A stretch of DNA of 64,000 nt from Phycisphaeraceae bacterium (GTDB taxonomy: Bacteria; Planctomycetota; Phycisphaerae; Phycisphaerales; UBA1924), in assembly GCA_023898685.1 (NCBI GenBank), contig CP060234.1, positions 434,001 to 498,000 on the forward strand, in the 5' to 3' direction. Below are positions 41,395-49,399 of this stretch, in pieces. Made by a program: the position numbers and the translations under genes. Below the pieces are notes generated by a model. The model was not told where the DNA came from. It worked only from the letters and a program-made list of their open reading frames with translations, and searched no databases. The stretch's first letter is position 1. Every line of letters starts with the position of its first letter.

Positions 41395-42840
41395 ATGAAC
41401 ACGCTCGAATCCGTATACAGCGCCGCCACCGTGTGGCTCCTCGTCGGCAGCCAGCACCTCTATGGCCCCGAGGCCCTCAAGCAGGTCGACGCCAACGGCA
41501 AGAAGGTCGCCGATGGGTTCAACGCCTCGGGCAACCTCTCGCTCAAGGTCGTCGCCCAGCCCGTGCTGACCACGGGCGAGGAGATCAGCGCGGTCATCGC
41601 GAAGGCGAACGCGGACGCGTCGTGCGCCGGCGTGATCACCTGGATGCACACGTTCAGCCCGGCGAAGATGTGGTCGCCCGGGCTGCTCGGCCTCCGCAAG
41701 CCCATGCTCCACCTGCACACGCAGATGGCCCGCGATCTGCCGTGGGCCACGATCGACATGGACTACATGAACCTCCACCAGTCGGCCCACGGTGACCGGG
41801 AGTTCGGGTACATCTGCTCACGGCTGGGGATCGCCCGCAAGATCGTCGCCGGGCACTGGGGCGAGGCGGGCACGCACGCTCGGATCGACGCCTGGATGCG
41901 CGCCGTCGCGGCGCTGCACGACCAGAAGAAACTCGTCGTCGCCCGCATCGGCGACAACATGCGCCGCGTCGCGGTGACAGACGGCGACAAGGTCGAGGCC
42001 GAGGCGGTGTTCGGCTACCGCGTGGACGGGTACGGCGTGGGCGACGTCGTCAGGCACGTCAACGAGGCCGCCGACGCAGCGATCAACTCGCTGTGCGGCG
42101 AGTACGCCGGGGCGTATTCGCTCGCGGCGGGGCTGGAGAAGGGCGGCGAGAAGCACGAATCGCTGCGCGACGCGGCCCGGATCGAGCTGGGGTTGCGGGC
42201 GTTCCTGGCCGAGGTCGGCGCCGACGCGTTCACCGACACGTTCGAGAACCTGCACGGGCTGAAGCAACTGCCCGGCATCGCGGCCCAGCGGCTGATGGCC
42301 GACGGGTTCGGCTTCGGGGCCGAGGGGGACTGGAAGACCGCCGCCCTCGTACGCGCGATGAAGGTGATGGGGCACGGGCTGGCGGGCGGCACGAGCTTCA
42401 TGGAGGACTACACCTACCACTTCGAGCCGGGGCGCGAGCGCGTGCTCGGGGCCCACATGCTCGAGATCTGCCCCACCATCGCCACGGGCAAGCCGGCGTG
42501 CGAGTGCCACCCGCTCGGCATCGGCGGCAAGGAGGACCCGGTGCGCCTGGTGTTCGACGCCCCGGCGGGGCCGGCCCTGAACGCCTCGATGGTGGACATG
42601 GGCGGCCAGATGCGCCTGATCATCAACGAGGTCGACGCGGTCGAGCCCGACGCCGACCTGCCCAACCTGCCCGTCGCGCGGGCGGTGTGGGTGCCCAGGC
42701 CCGACTTCCGGACCGGGCTCGAGGAGTGGATCCGCGCGGGCGGAGCCCACCACACGGGGTACAGCTACTCGGTGACGACGGAGATGCTGGTCGACTTCGC
42801 GGAGGCGGCGGGGATTGAGTGCGTGGTGATCGGGGACTGA
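41395..42840 (+). CDS. araA: L-arabinose isomerase
   Basis: A 481-residue AraA, which interconverts L-arabinose and L-ribulose in the first step. Active-site blocks agree with known AraA: FGFGAEGDWKTAALVRAM and GGTSFMEDYTYHFEPG (the two Glu), VLGAHMLEICP (His) and HHTGYSYSVTTEMLVDF (His). Length is close to the standard 500. The ATG at 41395 starts MNTLESVYSAATVWLLVGSQ; a weak GAGG is upstream. Though on the same strand as araBD, it is 257 bp away, so it may have its own promoter. Confidence 0.95.
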   Translation: MNTLESVYSAATVWLLVGSQHLYGPEALKQVDANGKKVADGFNASGNLSLKVVAQPVLTTGEEISAVIAKANADASCAGVITWMHTFSPAKMWSPGLLGLRKPMLHLHTQMARDLPWATIDMDYMNLHQSAHGDREFGYICSRLGIARKIVAGHWGEAGTHARIDAWMRAVAALHDQKKLVVARIGDNMRRVAVTDGDKVEAEAVFGYRVDGYGVGDVVRHVNEAADAAINSLCGEYAGAYSLAAGLEKGGEKHESLRDAARIELGLRAFLAEVGADAFTDTFENLHGLKQLPGIAAQRLMADGFGFGAEGDWKTAALVRAMKVMGHGLAGGTSFMEDYTYHFEPGRERVLGAHMLEICPTIATGKPACECHPLGIGGKEDPVRLVFDAPAGPALNASMVDMGGQMRLIINEVDAVEPDADLPNLPVARAVWVPRPDFRTGLEEWIRAGGAHHTGYSYSVTTEMLVDFAEAAGIECVVIGD

Positions 42841-43217
42841 CGGCCGCGCCGGAGGGCGCAGGGTCGATGAATTGGGCGAAAGTCCGAGAACTCGAGTGAT
42901 ACCCGTGAGCTGACACAGCGTACGCGGTGATTCTCGCTGACGGTCCATTTCAGTAGTGTTGTGTTTGGGTCAAACGCTTAGTTTTCTGCGAGATTGCTGT
43001 GCTTTTGCCATGGCGCGTGCAGATTTGAGGTGTGGCGGTGTTGTCGTGTGTGCGTACAGACCGGCACGGCTTCGTTTGGCGTCGGCTCGCGACGGCGAGT
43101 CGCAGACTTGGGCGGTTTGGGGTGATGCCCGCGTTCGCGGCGCCCGGCCCGCTCGGAGCGAAGAAACCTGGGGTGACCGGCGTGGCGCCGGTCTTTCGGA
43201 GCAAGGGAGAACTGAGA
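42841..43217. other. Intergenic region before the PEP-CTERM gene
   Basis: A 377-bp stretch with no supportable gene; very long antisense frames cross it. It holds one candidate operator at 42969-42982 and an AT-richer patch around 42950-43010, which is a likely promoter region. Confidence 0.5.
42969..42982. promoter_or_regulatory. Copy of the 14-bp candidate operator before the PEP-CTERM gene
   Basis: GTCAAACGCTTAGT; reversed it is ACTAAGCGTTTGAC, which fits the consensus. It is 236 bp upstream of the PEP-CTERM gene and 129 bp after araA. The core AAACGCTT is close to a LacI-family half palindrome. Confidence 0.5.
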
Positions 43218-43966
43218 TGAAGAACGCGGATCGCATCGGTGTTGCGCTTGTCCTCGTCGCCGGGGCGGCGATGGCGGCCTCGGCCAATACCACCATTCTC
43301 TACGACAATTTCGATGGTTTCGGGGCCGACCTGAACGGCGCCGCGGCCGACGTGGGGGGCACGTGGCAGGCGAGCGCCGGCTGGCTCGATGACGGAGCCG
43401 TGACCGCGACGCAGGACGGCGGGGCGCTGCTCGAGACCGGCGGGCTGATGACCAACGCGCAGTATCACCTGCACGCGATCGTCAACAACGCCACGTCGCA
43501 GTGGATCGCGCTGGGCTTCGGGCGTGACGCGCTCCAGGCCCCGGGCGGCGTGGTGCAGTTCAATGACCGCTTCAGCAACGAGATCGAGGGCATCGCGTGG
43601 ATGCTGGTCCGCAACGATTCGGCCCGCAACGACGTCGAGTGCTTCAACGGCTACCGCACGAGCGGCAACGCCTACGGCGGCGACCCGGGCGTGGACTTCG
43701 GCAGCCCGATCGCGCTGGACATCTTCATCGACACCACCGGTGACGGCAGCGGCTTCGCGGTCGAGTACATGATCAACGGGATGTCGCTGGCGACCGCCAA
43801 CGTCGGCATCACGATCGCCGACATGAACTATGCCGGCTTCAGCTTCGACTACGGCAGCGGCGGGTCGGTGAGCGTCTCCGAGTTCTCGCTGACGCTGATC
43901 CCGGCGCCCGCTTCGCTCGCGATGCTGGGCCTGGGCGGCCTGGCCGCGACGCGTCGTCGCCGCTGA
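43218..43966 (+). CDS. PEP-CTERM sorted secreted protein
   Basis: A 248-residue exported protein with a signal peptide (GVALVLVAGAAMAASA). The body looks like a beta-sandwich resembling lectin/LamG-like domains (TTILYDNFDGFGADLN, TSQWIALGFGRDALQ, EIEGIAWMLVRND). The C-terminus is a PEP-CTERM signal: IPAPASLAMLGLGGLAA followed by an Arg-rich tail (TRRRR), a form recognised by exosortase systems for surface sorting. No exosortase is in the window. The start at 43218 has GGGAG about nine bases upstream. It may bind polysaccharide, given the neighbouring ara and GH genes, but this is inference. Confidence 0.85.
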
Positions 43967-44198
43967 TCGAGACGGCCGGGCCGGTTGGCCCCGGGCGGGT
44001 AGGCCCGGGGGAATCGTGACCGGTGCCGGCGGATCAAACCAATCGCGTCCCGCGGTGAGCAGCCGCGGGGCGTCTTCTGAGCGGGCACGGGTAGGGTCCG
44101 CTCGCTTTTCATAGACTTCTCGGCCGCGGTGGCTCGCGGGGGGTGGAACGGGTGCGGCCGGTGGGCCATTTCCCTTGGGCGGCACGAGTCGCGTGTCG

Positions 44199-44212
44199 AT
44201 AAAGGGCTTGAC
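44199..44212. promoter_or_regulatory. Copy of the 14-bp candidate operator just before the BNR gene
   Basis: ATAAAGGGCTTGAC lies 16 bp upstream of the ATG at 44228. That is too close to be a -35 box for this gene, which argues that the motif is an operator or other regulatory site. Confidence 0.55.
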
Positions 44213-44227
44213 GCAGTTGGAGACATC

Positions 44228-45787
44228 ATGCAGCAGCACACAACGACGCGCGGGCTCGGGTTCTCGGTCGTCGCGATCGGGATCGCGGGCCTTGCGCCGA
44301 CCGGCCTGGGGGTCGACGCCCCGCTGGCGGACGACGTGACGTTCTCGTACATCTACCCCTACGGGTACAACAACAACTCGATCAACTCGGTCGCGTTCAG
44401 CCGGAGCAACGTGGTGACCGAGGGGGGCTACCAGTTCACGGCGTTCTACTCGGCGCTGGCGAGCGCACGGATGCAGATCTGCCGCCGGCCGCTCGGGACG
44501 GACGACTGGACGGTCGTGAACACGGCGCTCACGGCCGCGAACGTGACGGACGACCACGACAACGTGAATCTCGCGGTGGACGGCGACGGGCACCTGCACG
44601 TCTCGTGGGGCATGCACAACAACCCGATGCGGTACCGCATCTCGGACAACGTGGTGACCGGGCCCGACTTCAACCCGGCGATGCTGAGCTTCACGGCGCC
44701 GGCGTACTGGACGGGGACCTCTGCGAACCACGACAGCTCGGTGACCTACCCCGAGTTCTACAAGGTCCCGAACTCGGGCGACCTGCTGTTCATCTACCGG
44801 CAGGGCGAGTCGGGCGACGGCGACACCTACTTCACGCGGTTCGACAACGCGACCGACACATTCGAGAAAAACCTCGTGCTCCAGGGCTCGCTGACGAGCG
44901 TGAACGCCTATCTGAACCGGCTGGCGTACACCGCGGGCGGCGAGCTGTTCGCTTCGTGGACATGGCGGAGCACACCGGCGTTCCAGACAAACCACAACAT
45001 CATGTTCGCCCGATCCGCGGATGACGGCGTGTCCTGGCGCGACCAGAACGGCAATGGGTACACGCTGCCGATCACCGAGCCCCAGGCGCAGATCATCGCG
45101 AACATCCCGCAGAACTCGAGCCTGATCAACCAGACGGACATGACGGTGGACCAGAACGGCCACCCGTTGATCGCGACGTGGTACGCCCCGCTGGCCGGCT
45201 CGGGGAACGACACGCGGCAGTACATGCTGCACTGGTACGACGGGGCGACCTGGCACGTGACCCAGCTCTCGGACCGGGTCGGGCAGTCGAGCGCCCACGA
45301 GACGAGCGACGCCTACGTGCGCGACCTGGGCCGGCCCGTGGTGCTGGTGGACGGCGACGGGCGGACCTACGTGATCATGCGGTACGATGAGGCGCAGAAC
45401 AACATCGTCGTCGCCTACAGCATGGATAAGGTGAACTGGGATTACATCCGGCTCACCGACGCCGACATGGGCTCGTACGAGCCGAGCTACGACCACGAGC
45501 TGTGGGTGGCCGAGCACAAGCTGCACATGTACTACCAGGCGCACATGGGGGACGGCGCGGCTTCGCCGGTGTCGATCCTGCAGTGGGACGCGGGGGCCCA
45601 CTTCGCCCCCCCTTGCCCCGCTGATGTCGCCGAGCCCTTCGGGCTTCTCGACCTCGCCGACATCAACGCGTTCATCACGGGCTTCCTGTCATCCGACCCG
45701 ATCGCGGACATCGCCGCGCCGTTCGGCGTGTTCGACCTCGCGGACGTCAACCTGTTCGTGACGTCGTTCCTGTCGGGGTGCCCGTGA
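44228..45787 (+). CDS. Secreted BNR-type beta-propeller protein with dockerin-like tail
   Basis: A 519-residue exported protein. The body matches the BNR_4-type propeller group, with TDDHDNVNLAVDGDGHLHVS, then SWGMHNNPMRYRI, and later blades such as FASWTWRSTPAFQTNHN and SDRVGQSSAHETSDAYVRDL. Members are linked to polysaccharide lyases or sialidase-like binding; no catalytic role is claimed here. The C-terminal module has two copies of DVAEPFGLLDLADINAFITG type (second: DIAAPFGVFDLADVNLFVTS), ending SGCP. It is the dockerin variant without calcium ligands. The ATG at 44228 follows GGAGAC. Its upstream region holds a candidate operator 16 bp away. Confidence 0.82.
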   Translation: MQQHTTTRGLGFSVVAIGIAGLAPTGLGVDAPLADDVTFSYIYPYGYNNNSINSVAFSRSNVVTEGGYQFTAFYSALASARMQICRRPLGTDDWTVVNTALTAANVTDDHDNVNLAVDGDGHLHVSWGMHNNPMRYRISDNVVTGPDFNPAMLSFTAPAYWTGTSANHDSSVTYPEFYKVPNSGDLLFIYRQGESGDGDTYFTRFDNATDTFEKNLVLQGSLTSVNAYLNRLAYTAGGELFASWTWRSTPAFQTNHNIMFARSADDGVSWRDQNGNGYTLPITEPQAQIIANIPQNSSLINQTDMTVDQNGHPLIATWYAPLAGSGNDTRQYMLHWYDGATWHVTQLSDRVGQSSAHETSDAYVRDLGRPVVLVDGDGRTYVIMRYDEAQNNIVVAYSMDKVNWDYIRLTDADMGSYEPSYDHELWVAEHKLHMYYQAHMGDGAASPVSILQWDAGAHFAPPCPADVAEPFGLLDLADINAFITGFLSSDPIADIAAPFGVFDLADVNLFVTSFLSGCP

Positions 45788-45851
45788 GGGTGATCCCGTG
45801 CATCGCTCGTCGGGCTCATCGAAGGGGCGGCTTCGCCGAAGCCACATCATG

Positions 45852-45882
45852 AGAACACCCGCGCTTGCGCCCGGGTCTCGTT
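45852..45882. repeat. 31-bp REP-like repeat, copy 2
   Basis: The same unit as 29906-29936 with one change (AGAACACCCGCGCTTGCGCC and on). It is located between the convergent BNR and GH43 genes. Confidence 0.8.
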
Positions 45883-45912
45883 GCCCTGAGCGTTCGGCGG
45901 CTGACCTTGGAG

Positions 45913-46911
45913 TCAAGCCTTCTGACGCAGCGCCGAGATGTCGACGCGTTCGATGTGGCCGTCGTTGTCGAACGTGAGCGGAGCGAGGCAGACCTCGCGG
46001 TTCATGCCGTCGCCCCCGGGCACGGCGAAGCGGTGGAAGCAGATCGCCCAGTTGTCGTCGCCGGGAAGGCGCACGATGGAATGGTGGGCCGTGCCCCGGC
46101 TGACGCCATCACGGAAGAGAATCGGCACGTTGTCGGCGATCGTGAACGGGCCGAAGGGGTTGTCGGCCGTGGCGGCGTGGACCTGGTAGTCGGGCGAGCG
46201 CGTGTCGTTGACCGACCAGGTGAGGTGGTAGGTGCCGCCCCGCCTGAGCATGAACGAGCCCTCGCGGAACTCGGTGGTCGGGCCTTCGGGTGTGACGTCG
46301 CGGGCGGTGCCCGGCTCGAGTTCGATCATGTTGGGCTTGAGACGGGCGCCGTAGCAGCGGCCGTTGCCGAAGTAGATGTAGCTCGCGCCGTCGTCATCGG
46401 TGAAAACCATGGGGTCGATCGGATAGGTGTCGAACTGATTCCGCTCGATGAGGGGGCGGCCCAGGGCGTCGGAGAACTGGCGGTCGGGGTGATCGCTTGC
46501 CGCGACGCCGACGCGGTCCTGGGCGGTGAAGTAGAAGTAGAAGCGTTTGTCGGGCCCCTGGGCCATCGCGGGGGCCCAGGCCTTCGATTCGGCCCAGGTG
46601 ACGTTGGCGAGGTCGAGCATCACGCCGCGGGCTTCCCAGTGGACGAGGTCCTTCGAGGCGAAGCACTGGAAGGAGGTTGACATCCAGCGCTGGCCGTCGG
46701 TGGTCGGGTAGATGTAGTAGGAGTCGCCGAAGCGGGAGATGTGGGGGTCGGCGAAGAGCCCGGGGAGCACGGGGCCGATCGCGTGGCGGAGGGGGGAGTC
46801 GCCGGGCTTGTCGTCGTCGCTCGTGCGGGCCGGGGCGAGGGCGCCGGCGAGCATGGGCGTGGCGAGGGCGGCGGCGGTGAAGCGGCGGCGCGAGATGGCG
46901 TGGTCGGTCAT
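45913..46911 (-). CDS. Tat-exported GH43-like glycoside hydrolase
   Basis: A 332-residue protein with a twin-arginine signal (ISRRRFTAAALATPMLAGA) that sends it out folded. The five-bladed GH43 layout is visible: D55 in FADPHISRF (base), the IDPMVFTDDDG block with the second Asp, and REGSF with the acid Glu. GH43 includes arabinofuranosidases, xylosidases and arabinanases. It starts at ATG 46911 with GGAG nine bases upstream; ATG 46920 adds MIA. It is on the minus strand, convergent with the BNR gene, and lies 121 bp from the LamG gene that precedes it on the same strand, so they may be co-transcribed. Confidence 0.88.
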   Translation of the reverse strand: MTDHAISRRRFTAAALATPMLAGALAPARTSDDDKPGDSPLRHAIGPVLPGLFADPHISRFGDSYYIYPTTDGQRWMSTSFQCFASKDLVHWEARGVMLDLANVTWAESKAWAPAMAQGPDKRFYFYFTAQDRVGVAASDHPDRQFSDALGRPLIERNQFDTYPIDPMVFTDDDGASYIYFGNGRCYGARLKPNMIELEPGTARDVTPEGPTTEFREGSFMLRRGGTYHLTWSVNDTRSPDYQVHAATADNPFGPFTIADNVPILFRDGVSRGTAHHSIVRLPGDDNWAICFHRFAVPGGDGMNREVCLAPLTFDNDGHIERVDISALRQKA

Positions 46912-47031
46912 CGCGATCATCTCCGTGCGGGTTGTTCGATCGGCTTGTCAGCGTACCGCGCGCGCCGCACGCCCGTCGGCGACGCCACGCCGGGGGCGGG
47001 GCCCCGCCGTGAGAGGCCCGGCCAGCGGGGA

Positions 47032-47913
47032 TCAGTTGCAGCCCGCGTCGACGCCGACGAGGAAATCGATGACGTCGAACATGTCCACGGATCCGTCGTT
47101 GTTGATGTCGGCGTTGCAGACGCCGGCGGCGAGGAACTGGTCGGGGGTCAGCGCGGCGGCGGTAATGCGCAGGTCGTCGATCTGCCCATTAAGGTTGTCG
47201 ACTGGGTTTCCGGCGTAGTAGCCCCGACCGACGGACCAGATCTCGCCGACCGGGTTGGTGACGGGGGCGATGTTGTTGGCGTCGGCGAGCTGCGCCACGA
47301 TGTCGCGATTGACGTAGAGCGTAAGCGTTCGGGCGGTGCCGTCGTAGACCACGGCGAGGTGGTACCACCGGCCGGCGATGGCGACGAGCCCGTCGGACTG
47401 GACGTAGGGCCGGTCGATGGTGTAGTTGCCGCCGCCGTTGTTGATGAAGCCCGCGACATAGGAGCAGCTGAAGCGGTCGCCGCTGTCCTTCTGGAAGTAG
47501 AGGTCGGCGAAGCTGGTCCGGGTCTCGGCGGGGTCGCGGTCGCGCCCAAGGATGGTCTGGAAGCCGCCGACGGCGCTGAACCTGACGAAGCATTCGATCG
47601 TCCAGTCGGTGTCGGAGAGGCTGAAGGCGTCGCCCTCGGTTTCGAGATAGCCGAAGCCCGGGGAGAAATCGCCCGCGACGAGCGTGGCGGGCGCGGACTG
47701 CTTGCGGATGTCGGTGCCCGGCACGGTGGCGGTGGCCTCGGGGTTGTCGGCGGTCGTGCCGGCAAAGGTGAACCAGGTGTGGCCGTTCTCGGTGATCGAG
47801 GTAATGTCCGAGCCGACCACCTGATTCTCGAAGTCGATATGGCTGAGAACCTGCGCACGGGCCGCGGGGGCGGCGAGCAGCGCACATGCGAGGAGTGTGG
47901 CGGTCGATTTCAT
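47032..47913 (-). CDS. Secreted LamG-like lectin-domain protein with half dockerin tail
   Basis: A 293-residue exported protein: signal (TATLLACALLAAPAARAQ), then a concanavalin/LamG-like domain (FSLSDTDWTIECFVRFSAVG, RWYHLAVVYDGTARTLTLYV, NLNGQIDDLRITAAALT) that binds sugars in many homologues, and a C-terminal single calcium-type repeat (NADINNDGSVDMFDVIDFLV) framed by Cys near both ends. Only one of the usual two repeats is present. The start at 47913 follows AAGGAGAT. It is on the minus strand with two candidate operators in the 530-bp gap upstream, which is shared with the divergent prepilin-like gene. Confidence 0.85.
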   Translation of the reverse strand: MKSTATLLACALLAAPAARAQVLSHIDFENQVVGSDITSITENGHTWFTFAGTTADNPEATATVPGTDIRKQSAPATLVAGDFSPGFGYLETEGDAFSLSDTDWTIECFVRFSAVGGFQTILGRDRDPAETRTSFADLYFQKDSGDRFSCSYVAGFINNGGGNYTIDRPYVQSDGLVAIAGRWYHLAVVYDGTARTLTLYVNRDIVAQLADANNIAPVTNPVGEIWSVGRGYYAGNPVDNLNGQIDDLRITAAALTPDQFLAAGVCNADINNDGSVDMFDVIDFLVGVDAGCN

Positions 47914-48189
47914 TTCGATCTCCTTGGCGCGGCCGGCGTGGGCCGGGGTTGCGCCGGAACGTGTGATTGCGTGGGACTGGGCCATCCGGGGGCGGGGGCG
48001 GGGGCGGGGGCGGTCTGTGGTGCCCCATGGCGGGGGGGCCTGGTGTTGCCGCACCTCTCTCTCCGATGATCGGCCGCGTCTCCTCCGGTGATGAACGTCC
48101 TTTGAAGCCTTGAGCGGCCGTGCAGATCGGCCGTTTTTCTTCGAACACCTTATTGCATTTTACCCAACATATACCGTCTTCACGTCTCA

Positions 48190-48203
48190 GGTAAGCCCTT
48201 GAC
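48190..48203. promoter_or_regulatory. Copy of the 14-bp candidate operator, LamG/prepilin gap (first)
   Basis: GGTAAGCCCTTGAC, a close match to the consensus (Y/S variant CCC for GGG in the core). It is 241 bp upstream of the prepilin-like start and 277 bp upstream of the LamG start. Confidence 0.55.
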
Positions 48204-48290
48204 TTACTATCCCCCGGGCTGGGGCGAGAAGCAAGCGGAAATCGGAAAAAGCGGGATGGGGTTGCAAACTGTCCCAGCCCACGGTAGCAT

Positions 48291-48304
48291 ATCAAGCGTT
48301 TAAC
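48291..48304. promoter_or_regulatory. Copy of the 14-bp candidate operator, LamG/prepilin gap (second)
   Basis: ATCAAGCGTTTAAC; in reverse GTTAAACGCTTGAT. It is 140 bp upstream of the prepilin-like GTG. Two sites about 100 bp apart in one divergent control region suggest cooperative binding. Confidence 0.5.
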
Positions 48305-48443
48305 ACTGAACCCCGTTTGATCGGCCGATAAGCGGGGTCGAGAGGCGGCGGGCGTTGGCCCGTCCGCTCGGTTCGTTCCGACGTGTGATGAGAACCGTCG
48401 CCCGGCTCGACGTGCCGGACGCGGAACATAGGGAAGGACAGCC

Positions 48444-49319
48444 GTGCAACGCAAGAGACTGCGAGGATCGGCGGGCCGCGGGGCGTTCACACTCATCGAA
48501 TTGCTGGTGGTGATCGCGATCATCGCGCTGCTGATCGGGATCCTTCTGCCGGCGCTGGGGAAGGCGAGGGAGGCGGCGCAGCGTACGGTCGACGCATCCA
48601 ACAACCACCAGCTCTCGATCGGTATGGAGATCTACGCCACCGACCAGAAGGAACGCGTGCCCGTGGGACACTGGCACTCGCTCCAGGCGAATTACGACAT
48701 CTACAACCACTGGCAGTATGGCGAGGTGGGCAACGGCTGGGAGCTCTTCGGCATCCTGTACCAGAACGAGATCATCGTCGCTCGCGAGGTTTTCGAGTGC
48801 CCGGGGTACAGGGGTGATCCGGACGACTACTGGGAGGACGGCGCCGATTGGGATCTCGCGGTCCCGGCGCCGAACCACTGGCCGCCGGGCGAAGATCCCA
48901 ACATCAGCGCCCGCGCCATGTACGGCGTGCGGCCCGAGCCGGACTTTGACACGGTTTATCGTCTCGCCAATGGCAGCAAGGGGCCGTGGTGTGTGGTGAA
49001 GAACGGCCAGCTGCGTAAAAAGAGTGACATGCCGCTCTTCAGCGATTTCAACTTCCCTGCGCAGGAGGCGATGGTCGCGGCCCGACTCTCCAACTCAACG
49101 CAGGCGGAGTTGGTCTTCGACGGGAAGGGCATGAACGTCGGGTACGTGGATGGACACACAGAGTGGTTCTCGGGTCACGAATGGGACTTGTTCAAGGAAC
49201 GTGTCCTCGCCGGGCTCCCGGTCGCGTGGAACGAGTCCCGCGGGGTGTCGATCAAGGTGATGCAGGGATGGAGCCTGTTCGATACGCACGTTGCGCTTTC
49301 TGATATCGGGCTGGATTGA
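48444..49319 (+). CDS. Prepilin-like secreted protein with H-X9-DG-type tail
   Basis: A 291-residue type II pseudopilin-like protein. The N-terminal cleavage and methylation site is GRGAFTLIELLVVIAIIALL, with the +5 Glu if cleavage leaves Phe first. The rest is not pilin-like; it has several aromatic blocks (HWHSLQANYDIYNHWQYGEV, NHWPPGEDPN) and ends with NVGYVDGHTEWFSGHEWD, the processing-associated H-X9-DG region seen in many planctomycete proteins. Such proteins may form a surface fibre or assist secretion, but their real job is unknown. The GTG start follows GGGAAGGA, and a Rho-independent terminator follows the stop. Confidence 0.85.
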   Translation: MQRKRLRGSAGRGAFTLIELLVVIAIIALLIGILLPALGKAREAAQRTVDASNNHQLSIGMEIYATDQKERVPVGHWHSLQANYDIYNHWQYGEVGNGWELFGILYQNEIIVAREVFECPGYRGDPDDYWEDGADWDLAVPAPNHWPPGEDPNISARAMYGVRPEPDFDTVYRLANGSKGPWCVVKNGQLRKKSDMPLFSDFNFPAQEAMVAARLSNSTQAELVFDGKGMNVGYVDGHTEWFSGHEWDLFKERVLAGLPVAWNESRGVSIKVMQGWSLFDTHVALSDIGLD

Positions 49320-49348
49320 TCGTGCCGACCTGAGTCTGACCACTGCGT

Positions 49349-49380
49349 GGCGGCGCCCGGCAGAGCGCCGCCGCTTTTTT
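49349..49380 (+). terminator. Rho-independent terminator after the prepilin-like gene
   Basis: GGCGGCGC pairs with GCGCCGCC around an 8-nt loop and is followed by CGC and six T. It lies 30 bp after the stop of the prepilin-like gene and just before the GH43 paralogue. Confidence 0.85.
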
Positions 49381-49399
49381 CGAGTCGAGGAGGATGGAA

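Larger units (their letters stand above)
47914..48443. other. Long divergent control region between the LamG and prepilin-like genes
   Basis: This 530-bp gap has no supportable gene. It is AT-richer around 48150-48310 than the rest of the window. It holds two candidate operators (48190-48203 and 48291-48304), a hairpin CGGCCG-N7-CGGCCG followed by TTTTTC at 48115-48138 that looks like a plus-strand terminator without an upstream gene, and a distant pair GGGCTGGG/CCCAGCCC (48216 and 48273). This may be a regulatory region with an attenuator-like RNA, but I cannot show that. Confidence 0.55.

Noticed and set aside
44199..44212. TTGAC as a -35 promoter box for the BNR gene
   Set aside because: The start codon is 16 bp away, so the transcript would begin inside the gene. 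The site is kept as an operator candidate instead.
42950..45601. 883-residue minus-strand frame opposite the PEP-CTERM and BNR genes
   Set aside because: It has His/Val/Arg-rich low-complexity content and no domain, while the plus strand has two proteins with signal peptides and clear domains. High GC makes long antisense frames common here.
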